Source: AV40 sp963817335
GTDB taxonomy: Bacteria > Verrucomicrobiota > Verrucomicrobiia > Chthoniobacterales > UBA10450
Assembly (NCBI GenBank): GCA_963817335.1
Contig: CAWFNX010000001.1
Coordinates: 434,001 to 498,000 of the forward strand
Length of the DNA: 64,000 nt
Direction: 5' to 3'
Position numbers and translations under genes: made by a program. Position 1 is the first letter of the stretch. Each line of letters begins with the position of its first letter. Shown here piece by piece: positions 24,982-33,244 of this stretch. The notes under the pieces are model-generated. The model saw only the letters and a list, made by a program, of their open reading frames with translations. It did not search any database and had not been told where the DNA came from.

Positions 24982-25857
24982 ATGGAAATCCCTTACACAA
25001 TATCCACTCGGCCGGACACCGGTCTGTGGAACGCGAAGATCGGCATTTGGCTGTTTCTGGCATCCGAAGTGATGCTGTTTGGCGGACTTTTCTCCGCCTA
25101 CGTTTTTTTGCGGCTGGACGCCCAGCCTGGGGAGTGGCCGCACGGTCTGCTCAACGTTCCCATCGGCACGTTTAATACGGCGGTCCTAATTTTGTCGTCG
25201 GTGACGGTTGTGCTGGCTTGGGCTTCACTCAAAATGCGGCGTTACAACGCCTATTGGTGGTACATGCTCTTCACCATCTTATGCGGCGTAACCTTTCTCT
25301 TCATAAAACTTTATTTCGAATGGCCGCAAAAGTTTTCTCACTACGGTGTTTTCTTGAAGCCCGAGGCGCGCGTAAAATATGAACAGTATCTTGGCAATCA
25401 GCGGCGCGAAGAGAAAGGCCTGGAACCACGCATTGAGATCACCGGACACCTGGAAAATCACGAAGCGCTGACGGATCCGAACGTAAAAGAGTACGAAATC
25501 GCGATGGATCCGGTAAATGCGGACCCGGACAATCCGTCGAACGATCGGCCGCACTTCATTCCGCTGCCCGCAACCGATAAGGTTGCAAAGATCGAGAAGC
25601 AAGATGTCGAGCGAATCGATTCCTTCGGTCCTTGGCACAGTGCGTATTTCGCCAGCTACTTCACCATCACCGGACTTCATGGAGCGCACGTGCTCGGCGG
25701 CGTTCTGGTTTTTCTCTACATGTGGCTGCCCGTCAGCAAGAAAGTTTATCAGCGCAATCCGGAACACCTGGCCAATCGGGTCGAAGTTGCCGGACTATTT
25801 TGGCACTTCGTCGATCTGGTCTGGATTTTTGTCTTCCCGCTTTTCTATTTGCTCTGA
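24982..25857 (+). CDS. ctaE: Cytochrome c oxidase subunit III with hydrophilic insert
   Basis: This 291-residue protein carries family features: WNAKIGIWLFLASEVMLF at the N-terminus, ITGLHGAHVLGG and FWHFVDLVWIFVFPLFYL at the end. It has five helices. Between the third and fourth lies a charged stretch of about 90 residues (about 120-210; FLKPEARVKYEQYL, EKGLEPRIEIT) that most bacterial subunit III proteins lack. Subunit III stabilises subunit I and sits near the D-channel entry. The gene is 3 bp after ctaD and 3 bp before the next. Confidence 0.93.
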   Translation: MEIPYTISTRPDTGLWNAKIGIWLFLASEVMLFGGLFSAYVFLRLDAQPGEWPHGLLNVPIGTFNTAVLILSSVTVVLAWASLKMRRYNAYWWYMLFTILCGVTFLFIKLYFEWPQKFSHYGVFLKPEARVKYEQYLGNQRREEKGLEPRIEITGHLENHEALTDPNVKEYEIAMDPVNADPDNPSNDRPHFIPLPATDKVAKIEKQDVERIDSFGPWHSAYFASYFTITGLHGAHVLGGVLVFLYMWLPVSKKVYQRNPEHLANRVEVAGLFWHFVDLVWIFVFPLFYLL

Positions 25858-25860
25858 CCC

Positions 25861-26247
25861 ATGAATAATCCGCCAGATATTGCCCAAGATCCCGCCGAGC
25901 ATGAGGAATACGCGCACGGTGTGCATCAGCACGTCTCGCGATATTTGATTGTTGGGGCGGTCCTGATCTTCTTCACCCTGCTTACCGTCGCGTTATCCTA
26001 TGTCGATTTCGGCGGGTTCTTTTCCTGGCTGTTTCATGTTCATATTTCGCCGAAAACAGGCGCAAGGTTGAACGTTACAGTCGCCCTCATCGTCGCCGCT
26101 TTCAAAGTCAGCTTGGTTGCTCTGATTTTTATGCACCTCGCCGCGGAAAAGCGTCTGATCTATCGAGTTTTAATTTTCACGGGCTTCTTCGTGCTCGGAC
26201 TCTTTTGGCTCACTTACTTTGCCTGGTACGATCCAATTACTCGTTAA
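25861..26247 (+). CDS. ctaF: Cytochrome c oxidase subunit IV family protein
   Basis: This 128-residue protein has an acidic/histidine-rich N-terminus (about 1-25) and three helices (about 30-50, 75-93 and 100-122) with VSLVALIFMHLAAEKRLI, typical of the prokaryotic subunit IV (CtaF/CyoD-like) family. It is probably needed for assembly or stability of the oxidase. The stop is directly followed by the ATG of the next gene. Confidence 0.82.
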   Translation: MNNPPDIAQDPAEHEEYAHGVHQHVSRYLIVGAVLIFFTLLTVALSYVDFGGFFSWLFHVHISPKTGARLNVTVALIVAAFKVSLVALIFMHLAAEKRLIYRVLIFTGFFVLGLFWLTYFAWYDPITR

Positions 26248-26457
26248 ATGTCACTCAAGGCGTTCCATATCGTCTTCGTAATTTTCTCGACCCTGCTCGC
26301 GTTGGGCGTTGGCGCCTGGTGCGTTTGGGTTAATCTGGTCGAAGGCGCGCCCGTTTATCTGGCCGGCGCGGTGGCATCGTTCGCCTCCGCGCTGGCGCTG
26401 ATGGTTTACGGCGTTTGGTTTTATCGGAAAATGAAACGGCTCCGGATTATCACATGA
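26248..26457 (+). CDS. Small two-helix membrane protein in oxidase operon
   Basis: This 69-residue protein has two helices (about 6-27 and 35-57) and a basic C-terminus (RKMKRLRIIT). It abuts ctaF and overlaps the next gene by 4 bp, so it is expressed with the oxidase. I do not recognise a family; it could be a small oxidase subunit or assembly factor. Confidence 0.65.
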   Translation: MSLKAFHIVFVIFSTLLALGVGAWCVWVNLVEGAPVYLAGAVASFASALALMVYGVWFYRKMKRLRIIT

Positions 26458-26708
26458 AAAAGTTTTGCTTCATCCTGGTTGTTTCAGTTGTGCTGGCCGC
26501 GCAACAGGCCAGCGCGTGTCCATTTTGTTACGGAGCAAAGGACGGCAAATCGACGGAGCACATGGCCGTCGCGATCTGGTTTTTGTTTGGGGCGGTAATG
26601 TCGGTGCTCGGCGGAATCGGAGCGTTCAGCTTTAAAATTTGGCGACACGGCCGGATGCCGACTCCGCCGCATGAGCAATTGATCGAAGATTTAGATGACA
26701 ATGAGTAG
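26454..26708 (+). CDS. Small exported membrane protein with CPFC motif
   Basis: This 84-residue protein begins at ATG 26454, overlapping the previous stop; an upstream in-frame GTG exists but the ATG yields a clear signal peptide (MKKFCFILVV...QQASA). Immediately after it comes CPFCYGAKDGKSTEHM, then one helix (about 38-62) and a short acidic tail. CPFC could bind copper, heme or undergo thiol exchange during CuA assembly; this is inference from its place just before subunit II. It overlaps ctaC by 14 bp. Confidence 0.68.
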   Translation: MKKFCFILVVSVVLAAQQASACPFCYGAKDGKSTEHMAVAIWFLFGAVMSVLGGIGAFSFKIWRHGRMPTPPHEQLIEDLDDNE

Positions 26709-27597
26709 TCTCGCGCTGATCAACGAATTTCTCGGCCAGCCGCCGAACGCTTCCGAGCACGGCTATCAAATCGATCATATCCTCGAGTTCGCCCATTGGT
26801 TTATGGGCGCTTTGTTCGTCGGATGGTCGGTGTTTTTCATTTTTGTTTTGATTCGGTTTCACAAGAGCCGTCATCCAAAGGCCGATCATCACGGCGTTCG
26901 TAGCGCCATTTCCACGCATTTGGAATTCTCTTGCGTGCTGATCGAAGCCGTCTTGCTGATTGGGTTCGCCATTCCGCTTTGGGCCAAACGCGTAAACGAA
27001 TTTCCGACCGGGCAGGACGCGATTCTGGTTCATGTCGTCGGTCAGCAGTTCAACTGGACCTTTCATATGCCGGGACCGGACGGGCAGTTCGGTAAGCGGA
27101 ACATTGACCTTGTCACAAACTCGAACCCGCTCGGTATCGATCCGAATGACCCGGCAGGCAAAGACGATCTTGTGGTGTTGGGGGAGTTGCACGTGCCGTT
27201 GAACAAGCCCGTGATTATTGAGCTGTCGTCAAAGGATGTGATCCACAACTTCGACATTCCCCATATGCGCATCGCGGCGGACGCAATTCCGGGATCGCTC
27301 ATTCCGATGTGGTTCAAGCCAATTAAGACCGGCACTTACGAAGTGGTCTGCGGGCAGCTTTGCGGTCTTGGCCATTATGGAATGAAGGGAACACTCGTCG
27401 TCGATAATCCAGCCGATTATCAGGCATGGTTAAAGGAGCGCGCGGAGTTGGCTGGAACGCAGAACGCGCCGCCGGCGACGCAACAGCCACCCGGCGCACC
27501 GGGAGCAGGTCCAACTCCTGGCACAGTGCCGCCGCCCGGCGCGCCAAAAAACGAGAATCCGGCCGCGAAAGTTTCGCCAAGCCCGAGCGGCCAATAA
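26695..27597 (+). CDS. ctaC: Cytochrome c oxidase subunit II (CuA)
   Basis: This 300-residue protein has two helices (about 36-58 and 76-97), then a cupredoxin domain with VHVVGQQFNWTF and all CuA ligands: His in VIHNFDIPHM and CGQLCGLGHYGM. It accepts electrons from cytochrome c. No fused heme c domain is present; instead the C-terminus is a 45-residue Pro/Gly/Ala-rich tail. Placement after subunits I, III and IV is unusual for this operon type. ATG 26701 is an equally good start. Confidence 0.93.
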   Translation: MTMSSLALINEFLGQPPNASEHGYQIDHILEFAHWFMGALFVGWSVFFIFVLIRFHKSRHPKADHHGVRSAISTHLEFSCVLIEAVLLIGFAIPLWAKRVNEFPTGQDAILVHVVGQQFNWTFHMPGPDGQFGKRNIDLVTNSNPLGIDPNDPAGKDDLVVLGELHVPLNKPVIIELSSKDVIHNFDIPHMRIAADAIPGSLIPMWFKPIKTGTYEVVCGQLCGLGHYGMKGTLVVDNPADYQAWLKERAELAGTQNAPPATQQPPGAPGAGPTPGTVPPPGAPKNENPAAKVSPSPSGQ

Positions 27598-27605
27598 TCG
27601 CTCTT

Positions 27606-27687
27606 CTGTAGCGGCGCTCTATGAGCGCCGATGTCCAATAGTGGAATCGACGTCAAAGAATTCGGCGGTCACAGACCGCCGCTACAG
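27606..27687. repeat. Two-hairpin repeat element spanning the ctaA start
   Basis: Outer ends CTGTAGCGGC (27606-27615) and GCCGCTACAG (27678-27687) are perfectly complementary. Inner stems are GGCGCTC/GAGCGCC with loop TAT and GGCGGTC/GACCGCC with loop ACA. The GTG start of the heme A synthase gene lies inside the element, so about 15 N-terminal residues come from it. Confidence 0.78.
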
Positions 27688-28672
27688 CAAATGGCTTAAT
27701 CGCTTCGCCTGGTTCACCGCGTTCGCGACCCTGCTGTTGATTTGCAGCGGAGGAATGGTCACGAGCAAAGGCGTCGGTCTCGCGGTGCCGGACTGGCCGA
27801 CCACGTTCGGCTACAACATGTTCCTGTTTCCGGTCTCTAAATGGATTGGCGGCGTCTTGTTCGAACACACCCATCGTCTCATCGCATCCACCGTTGGATT
27901 TCTGACCATCATCCTCGCGATCTGGCTTTGGCGCGCGGAAGATCGACAGAGCGTAAAGAACCTGGGACTCGTCGCGGTCGCCGCCGTCATTCTGCAGGGA
28001 ATTCTCGGCGGGCTACGGGTCACAATGTTGAAGGATCAGATCGGAATCTTTCACGCATGTCTGGCTCAGGCGTTCCTCGGACTGCTCGTCCTCATCGCGA
28101 TTGTGACGACTAACTCTTGGCGCTCCCTAAACTTGAATACAAAAAGCATTCAAGTTTCTGAAAGGCTTTCGACCCTAAAAAGAGTAGCCATTGCTACGAC
28201 GATCATGATCTACGTTCAGCTCGCGCTCGGAGCGACGATGCGGCATCAGCATAAGGATCTCGCCATTCTGGATTTTCCGACGGCAAACGGCGGGTGGATC
28301 CCCGATACCAGCTCAGAAGCGTTAGCGAAGATTAACGCCTGGCGGGACGCGCGCGCCTTGTCGGATGTAGACGCCTTTCAGATCTGGCTTCAAATGGTGC
28401 ACCGGTTCGTGGCCATCCTGATTGGCATCGCGGTGATTACGTTTTGCGCGCGCGTGCTGCGCGACGCTCGGGAGGTTAGCGCATTGCGACGATTGTCGAT
28501 CGGGTGGGTGATTTTATTTTTCGTCCAATTCACCCTCGGCGCCTGGACCATTTGGAGCAATAAAGCTGCCGACGTTGCGACCACACATGTCGCAGTCGGC
28601 GCAATCATGTTATCTTTCGGAGTCAGCGCGTGGGCCCTCTGCTCGCACGTTTTGGAAACGAAGACTTCATGA
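27641..28672 (+). CDS. ctaA: Heme A synthase
   Basis: This 343-residue protein has about eight helices. Family marks are SGGMVTSKGVGLAVPDWP, FEHTHRLIAS with a heme ligand His, GLRVTM, IFHACLAQAF and MVHRFVAI. CtaA/Cox15 oxidises the methyl group of heme O to give heme A for the oxidase encoded just upstream. The start GTG 27641 lies in a repeat element and the first 15 residues (MESTSKNSAVTDRRY) are unlike the family. It overlaps ctaB by 4 bp. Confidence 0.92.
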   Translation: MESTSKNSAVTDRRYSKWLNRFAWFTAFATLLLICSGGMVTSKGVGLAVPDWPTTFGYNMFLFPVSKWIGGVLFEHTHRLIASTVGFLTIILAIWLWRAEDRQSVKNLGLVAVAAVILQGILGGLRVTMLKDQIGIFHACLAQAFLGLLVLIAIVTTNSWRSLNLNTKSIQVSERLSTLKRVAIATTIMIYVQLALGATMRHQHKDLAILDFPTANGGWIPDTSSEALAKINAWRDARALSDVDAFQIWLQMVHRFVAILIGIAVITFCARVLRDAREVSALRRLSIGWVILFFVQFTLGAWTIWSNKAADVATTHVAVGAIMLSFGVSAWALCSHVLETKTS

Positions 28673-29568
28673 AAGTGGCGACGATTGACTCGGGTGAGGC
28701 GGTGAAAACACGCGCCGGCTTCGTGCGCGATCTGATGGAGCTGGTCAAAGCGCGCCTGACCTTGCTCGTTCTGCTGACAACGGCCGTGGGCTTTTATCTC
28801 GGCGCCGAGGGCCAGGTGAATTGGACAGTAATGTTACAAACAGTTCTCGGGACAGCCGCTGCGGCTGCAGGCGCGGCTGCGCTCAATCAATGGTGGGAGC
28901 ACCGGCTGGATGCATTGATGCAGCGAACCCAATCGCGTCCGGTGCCGGCAGGTCGGATGCGGCCGCTCGAGGCACTCGCCATCGGAACCGCCTTATCCAT
29001 CTTTGGCGTGGCCTATCTGGCATTTGTTTGCAACGCGCTGAGCGCGGCACTCGCGGCGATCACCATTATTATTTACGTCTTCGCCTACACCCCGTTGAAG
29101 CTGGTCAGCACGTTCAACACGGCTCTCGGCGCAGTGCCCGGCGCGTTGCCTCCGATGATCGGCTGGGCCGCCGCACGCGGGACCTTGAATGCCGGCGCCT
29201 GGATGTTGTTCGCGATCCTGTTTTTGTGGCAGCTCCCGCACTTTTTCGCAATCGCCTGGATGTATCGCGACGATTACCTGCGGGCTGGCTTTCAGATGAT
29301 CTCGAGCGATGACCGCACTGGTGAACGCAGCGCCAGCCAAAGTGTCTTCTTTTGCATGCTGCTTTTGATTATCGCCGGCCTGCCGGCCTATCTAGGAATC
29401 GCCAACGTTTTTTATCTTCTGGCTGAACTCATTCTGGGCGGCGTGTTTGTGGCCGCAGCTATGCGATTTCTGAAGACGCGCACCAAATCGGATGCTCGGC
29501 GACTGTTTCTGACGTCGATAATTTATTTACCGCTGTTACTCGGCGCGCTGGTATTGAGCAAGGCATGA
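28669..29568 (+). CDS. ctaB: Heme O synthase (protoheme IX farnesyltransferase)
   Basis: This 299-residue UbiA-superfamily protein starts at the ATG overlapping the ctaA stop. It shows LVKARLTLLVLLTT, the Asp-rich region in its ctaB form (NQWWEHRLDALMQRTQSRPVPAG) and YRDDYLRAGFQM. It adds a farnesyl group to heme B, making heme O for CtaA. About nine helices. A 4-bp overlap joins it to sco. Confidence 0.93.
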   Translation: MKVATIDSGEAVKTRAGFVRDLMELVKARLTLLVLLTTAVGFYLGAEGQVNWTVMLQTVLGTAAAAAGAAALNQWWEHRLDALMQRTQSRPVPAGRMRPLEALAIGTALSIFGVAYLAFVCNALSAALAAITIIIYVFAYTPLKLVSTFNTALGAVPGALPPMIGWAAARGTLNAGAWMLFAILFLWQLPHFFAIAWMYRDDYLRAGFQMISSDDRTGERSASQSVFFCMLLLIIAGLPAYLGIANVFYLLAELILGGVFVAAAMRFLKTRTKSDARRLFLTSIIYLPLLLGALVLSKA

Positions 29569-30218
29569 ACGGGGCGGACGCGACGTTAAATCGACAATCT
29601 TCCACCGCGGGCACGCTTTGGAAGGCAACCCTGATCGCGATTCCGATTGTCACGCTTGGCCTTTTGATCTGGCTTCGGCAGCTGGAAGTGAATGCGTTGC
29701 GTCAGCGGACCGTTTCCTCATACGGATCGGTTCCGGAGTTTCAATTGATTAACCAGGACGGCAAAAATTTTGGCTCGGCCGACCTGCGCGGTAAAATCTG
29801 GATCGCCGATTTCGTTTATTCGACCTGTCCGGGCCCCTGTCCGATGATCAGCAGTCGGATGAGTGAATTACAAAAGCCGCTCGAGAAAACCGACGTGCAT
29901 TTGGTTTCGTTCACGGTCGATCCCACGAAAGACACTCCGGAAGTCTTGCGCACTTACGCGGAAAAGTTGCAGGCAGAACCTGGGCGGTGGGATTTCCTGA
30001 CTGGCCCGCAGTCGACGATTTACAATTTGTCTCGCAACGGATTCAAACTCGCAATTTCGGATGGAAGCGACGCCAAAGGTATTCCAGTGCACAGCACGCG
30101 CATGATTTTAGTGGATCGACACGGAGACATCCGCGGTTATTACGATGCCACCGAAGCGGATGCCGTTACCAAGCTGGTCGCGGACACGACCCACCTGTTG
30201 CGAGAACAACCAAAGTGA
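29565..30218 (+). CDS. sco: Sco1/SenC family copper chaperone
   Basis: This 217-residue protein has one N-terminal helix (about 20-42) and a thioredoxin-like domain. Copper ligands are present: CPGPC in the YSTCPGPCPM segment and the His in VHSTRMILVD. Sco proteins deliver copper to the CuA site of subunit II. Last gene of the oxidase operon; it ends directly against the convergent rmlA gene with no spacer. Confidence 0.92.
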   Translation: MNGADATLNRQSSTAGTLWKATLIAIPIVTLGLLIWLRQLEVNALRQRTVSSYGSVPEFQLINQDGKNFGSADLRGKIWIADFVYSTCPGPCPMISSRMSELQKPLEKTDVHLVSFTVDPTKDTPEVLRTYAEKLQAEPGRWDFLTGPQSTIYNLSRNGFKLAISDGSDAKGIPVHSTRMILVDRHGDIRGYYDATEADAVTKLVADTTHLLREQPK

Positions 30219-31115
30219 TCAACCGACCGGCTGAGGATCAGTGGTTGTGTCTTCCTGGCTAACCACGCGCAAGTAGTCGCGGTATTCGCCTTTTGGGAGT
30301 TGATCGATCGTCTTTTCGAGCTGCGACTGGGTGATGAATTTCATCCGCAGCGCGATTTCTTCAAGGCAGGCCACCTTCAATCCCTGGCGATGTTCGATGG
30401 TGGCAATGTAGTTGCCGGCTTCGAGTAAGCTGGTTTGGGTGCCAGTGTCCAGCCAGGCGATCCCTCGGCTGAGCGATTTCACGTGCAGCTGGTTTTTCTT
30501 GAGATAAAGCAAATTCAAATCGGTGATTTCCAGCTCGCCACGACCGGAAGGTTTTAGCGTTTTGCAAAGATCCACCACCTGCTCGTCGTAGACGTAAAGG
30601 CCCGGCACCGCGAAATGTGTTTTCGGTTTTTTTGGCTTCTCTTCCAGGCTGATCGCGCGTCCATCAGGCCCGAATTCAATCACGCCGTAACGTTCGGGAT
30701 CCCGAACCTGGTATGCGAAAACGCAGGCGCCGCTCTTGAGGGCAAGCGCGTCGCGGAAGAAATCGAGTTTTCCGTAGAAGATATTGTCGCCCAAAATCAG
30801 ACAGGCGCCGGAATTGCCGATGAATTTCTCGCCGATCAGGAACGCTTCCGCGATTCCGTTCGGCTTCGCTTGTTCGGCGTAATCGATTCGAATTCCAAGC
30901 TGGGAGCCGTCGCCCAAATAATCGCGCAACATCGGGGAATCCTTCGGAGTAGAGATGATCAGCACATCTCGGAGCCCGCCGAGCATGAGAGTGGCGAGGG
31001 GATAACAAATCATCGGTTTATCATAAACCGGCAGCAACTGCTTGCAGACGATCTTGGTCAGGGGAAAAAGCCGGCTACCGGCCCCCCCTGCAAGAATGAT
31101 GGCCTTCTTGGTCAT
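30219..31115 (-). CDS. rmlA: Glucose-1-phosphate thymidylyltransferase
   Basis: This 298-residue nucleotidyltransferase shows the GGAGSRLFPLT nucleotide loop, LLPVYDKPMICYPL, LGDNIFYG with the metal-binding Asp, YGVIEF, EEKPKKPK and WLDTGTQ. It makes dTDP-glucose, the first step of dTDP-L-rhamnose and related sugars. The other rml genes are not in the window. The C-terminal tail past about residue 288 (EDTTTDPQPVG) is slightly longer than usual. Confidence 0.94.
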   Translation of the reverse strand: MTKKAIILAGGAGSRLFPLTKIVCKQLLPVYDKPMICYPLATLMLGGLRDVLIISTPKDSPMLRDYLGDGSQLGIRIDYAEQAKPNGIAEAFLIGEKFIGNSGACLILGDNIFYGKLDFFRDALALKSGACVFAYQVRDPERYGVIEFGPDGRAISLEEKPKKPKTHFAVPGLYVYDEQVVDLCKTLKPSGRGELEITDLNLLYLKKNQLHVKSLSRGIAWLDTGTQTSLLEAGNYIATIEHRQGLKVACLEEIALRMKFITQSQLEKTIDQLPKGEYRDYLRVVSQEDTTTDPQPVG

Positions 31116-31117
31116 GC

Positions 31118-31196
31118 AATCTCTAAGGAAAGCAGGAACGCAGGAATTTCGAAGAATTTATTTTCTTTTCCTGCTTTCTTGCGTTCCTGAGAGATT
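31118..31196. repeat. Imperfect inverted repeat upstream of rmlA
   Basis: AATCTCTAAGGAAAGCAGG on the left (from 31118) is mirrored by CCTGAGAGATT on the right (to 31196), with GCAGGAACGCAGG-like words in both arms. It occupies the whole gap between rmlA and the next gene, so it would be the rmlA leader. Confidence 0.5.
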
Positions 31197-31200
31197 CAGG

Positions 31201-31518
31201 TCAGGAAAACCGGACGTCTTTGCCGGGGTCCATTTCGAAGTCCAGACTGAGTGAGTCGGCAATGTTCGGCTTGATGATTTCCTCCATGAACTTCACGAAA
31301 ATCGGGTCCTCCCGGAAGATGGCGAACTTGTCCATGGACTCGAAGTCGATCGCGATGAAAAAGGGCCAGGGGAGTTCGGGATCGACCCGCTTCCCGCATT
31401 TAATGTTCAAGACTTCGGGAATTTTCAGAAGCTGCATGCGGGTATTCATCATCATCTCCTCGACACGAGCGGGAGTGACCTCGGGCTTCAATTTGTAAAG
31501 GACGATGTGGTGAATCAT
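31201..31518 (-). CDS. Dabb (stress-responsive A/B barrel) domain protein
   Basis: This 105-residue protein matches a single Dabb domain: MIHHIVLYKLKPEVT at the start, a central VLNIKCGKRVD strand, and FVKFMEEIIKP in the last helix. Dabb proteins are small dimeric barrels of varied, mostly unknown role. It may be cotranscribed with rmlA but the repeat between them makes this uncertain. Confidence 0.78.
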   Translation of the reverse strand: MIHHIVLYKLKPEVTPARVEEMMMNTRMQLLKIPEVLNIKCGKRVDPELPWPFFIAIDFESMDKFAIFREDPIFVKFMEEIIKPNIADSLSLDFEMDPGKDVRFS

Positions 31519-31643
31519 GGAAAACTAATGGTATTAGGCGCACTCGGCGGGACGTGCAAGTGAGAATCGGTATTATTAAAATCGAGGTGTTTCGTCGGCT
31601 GTCGCCTGTCAAATTATGCAGATTTGCCGGTGAAACGAGCCGT

Positions 31644-33188
31644 TTATTTTTGCCGGTAAACCAGATAAATCCCGCTGCGTTTTATCATTTGGCACCTCTC
31701 GCAATTTTGCTCGGAACTCAGGACGATCGCGCCAGGCGGAGGTTTGGCCTCACTATCGAGATGGATGAATTCGGAGCGCGGTCGGCCCTCAATCGCGGCA
31801 TACCAAAGACCGTCAATATAGGACGGTCCGTAAAAGCCGTCCCGCAGGTAGATCGGCCGCTGGGACTGCGCTACCGCGGCGTCGTACGCTTCTTTGTAGG
31901 GAGCATCGAAAAAGGGGCCGCGCTCGGGACCGTACCGGCGATAGATTCGCTGAAAACGCCCCGCCTCCAATATTGTCAGCGCCAATAGGAAACCGAGAAG
32001 TGCGAATCGAATTCCGCGGCGGCAAAACGGGTTTCCTCCGACATTTTGCGCCTCGCTTTTTCCGGGGCTAAGGAGCCATTCGAGCGCTGGGACGGTCAAG
32101 AGTGAAAGGAAAACCGGTAGAGCCAGAAGACGCAGGGCGTGAAACGGTTCATAGGTAATAGCTCCCGGCAGGATGGAAACGGCGAGCCCATAGAGCGTGA
32201 ATCGCCACCACGGTTCTCGAAGCTGCCGGCGCACCACGAACAGCAAGCCGAGCATGGACAGGATGAAAGTTGAGAAAAAGAACACGCCGCCCACTTCCAC
32301 CACATGATGCCGCGCTAGCGGATGCCCGGTCTGAAGTAGCCCGATCACGCTTTGGTCTTCCAGATAGCGCCGGATGAACTCGTTTGCGGATTCCTTCCAC
32401 GGAACGCCTGGCCTGATGTATGTGGCGAGCTCAAATCGATTCGCCACCGCGCCGGGATGCATCCAGCTGAAAATGAGAATTGGAATCAACGTAAGTGCGT
32501 AAGCGGTCCAAACCTTCAGGATTCCGAACAAACGATCGCGAGTTGTCGCAAAGAAGAGCAGCCCAAGAGCAAAAAATGGTGCGAGCACCCGGCCGGCGAA
32601 ATAACTGTAGGTCAGGACAGCCAGACTGCCCGCGAGAGTTGCGATTTCTCGCCAACTCCACTCGTCCTTTTTCTGCGCGTGGTACGCTGACAAAAGAAAG
32701 AGCATCACCGCCATCGGCACGAAATGAGCGTCCCAGACCAGACGACTTTCCTCGAAAAACCATGGCGTAAGCAGAGCAGTTCCGCCGACAATGACCCCAA
32801 TGGAAGTTCTCCCAGAAATGCGTTTGGCAAGAAGTCCGATGAGCAGACAAGCGCTGAACATCCAAAACGCGGCGAAGGCGCGGGCGACCAGGATGCTGGG
32901 CGGCAGAAATCGGAAGACGATCGCCAGCAGATAAATCGTCACTGGATTGACGTAGGATGTTGAGGGTCCCGAATACCAATGGATCAGAAGTGGAAAATGC
33001 CGTCCAGATTCGTCGGCGCCGGTCCGGGAAATCAGGTAGGCATTGTAGGCCGTAGCCGATTCATCCATGTAAAATCCCGGCGGATTGCGGGTGATGCCGT
33101 TCGTATAAAGCGCGAACAGAACAACGAGACCTGCCGCGACAAAGGCGCGTCGCAGATTCTTTTTGGTAAAAAGCGTTTGGATTTCCAT
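31644..33188 (-). CDS. Membrane glycosyltransferase, GT39/ArnT-like
   Basis: This 514-residue protein has about eleven helices, a first periplasmic loop with an acidic residue pair in GFYMDESATAYNAYL, and a C-terminal soluble domain with RPIYLRDGFYGPSYIDGLWY. This is the plan of GT-C fold transferases that use polyprenyl-phosphate sugars (GT39/GT83, ArnT, PMT). The acceptor is unknown. It is divergent from the methyltransferase gene, and the glycan genes around it suggest envelope polysaccharide work. Confidence 0.75.
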   Translation of the reverse strand: MEIQTLFTKKNLRRAFVAAGLVVLFALYTNGITRNPPGFYMDESATAYNAYLISRTGADESGRHFPLLIHWYSGPSTSYVNPVTIYLLAIVFRFLPPSILVARAFAAFWMFSACLLIGLLAKRISGRTSIGVIVGGTALLTPWFFEESRLVWDAHFVPMAVMLFLLSAYHAQKKDEWSWREIATLAGSLAVLTYSYFAGRVLAPFFALGLLFFATTRDRLFGILKVWTAYALTLIPILIFSWMHPGAVANRFELATYIRPGVPWKESANEFIRRYLEDQSVIGLLQTGHPLARHHVVEVGGVFFFSTFILSMLGLLFVVRRQLREPWWRFTLYGLAVSILPGAITYEPFHALRLLALPVFLSLLTVPALEWLLSPGKSEAQNVGGNPFCRRGIRFALLGFLLALTILEAGRFQRIYRRYGPERGPFFDAPYKEAYDAAVAQSQRPIYLRDGFYGPSYIDGLWYAAIEGRPRSEFIHLDSEAKPPPGAIVLSSEQNCERCQMIKRSGIYLVYRQK

Positions 33189-33244
33189 TGCGGGAAGCGG
33201 TGTGCTCAGTATACCGCGAAGTTCGGTCGCTCTTCTATTCTAAC

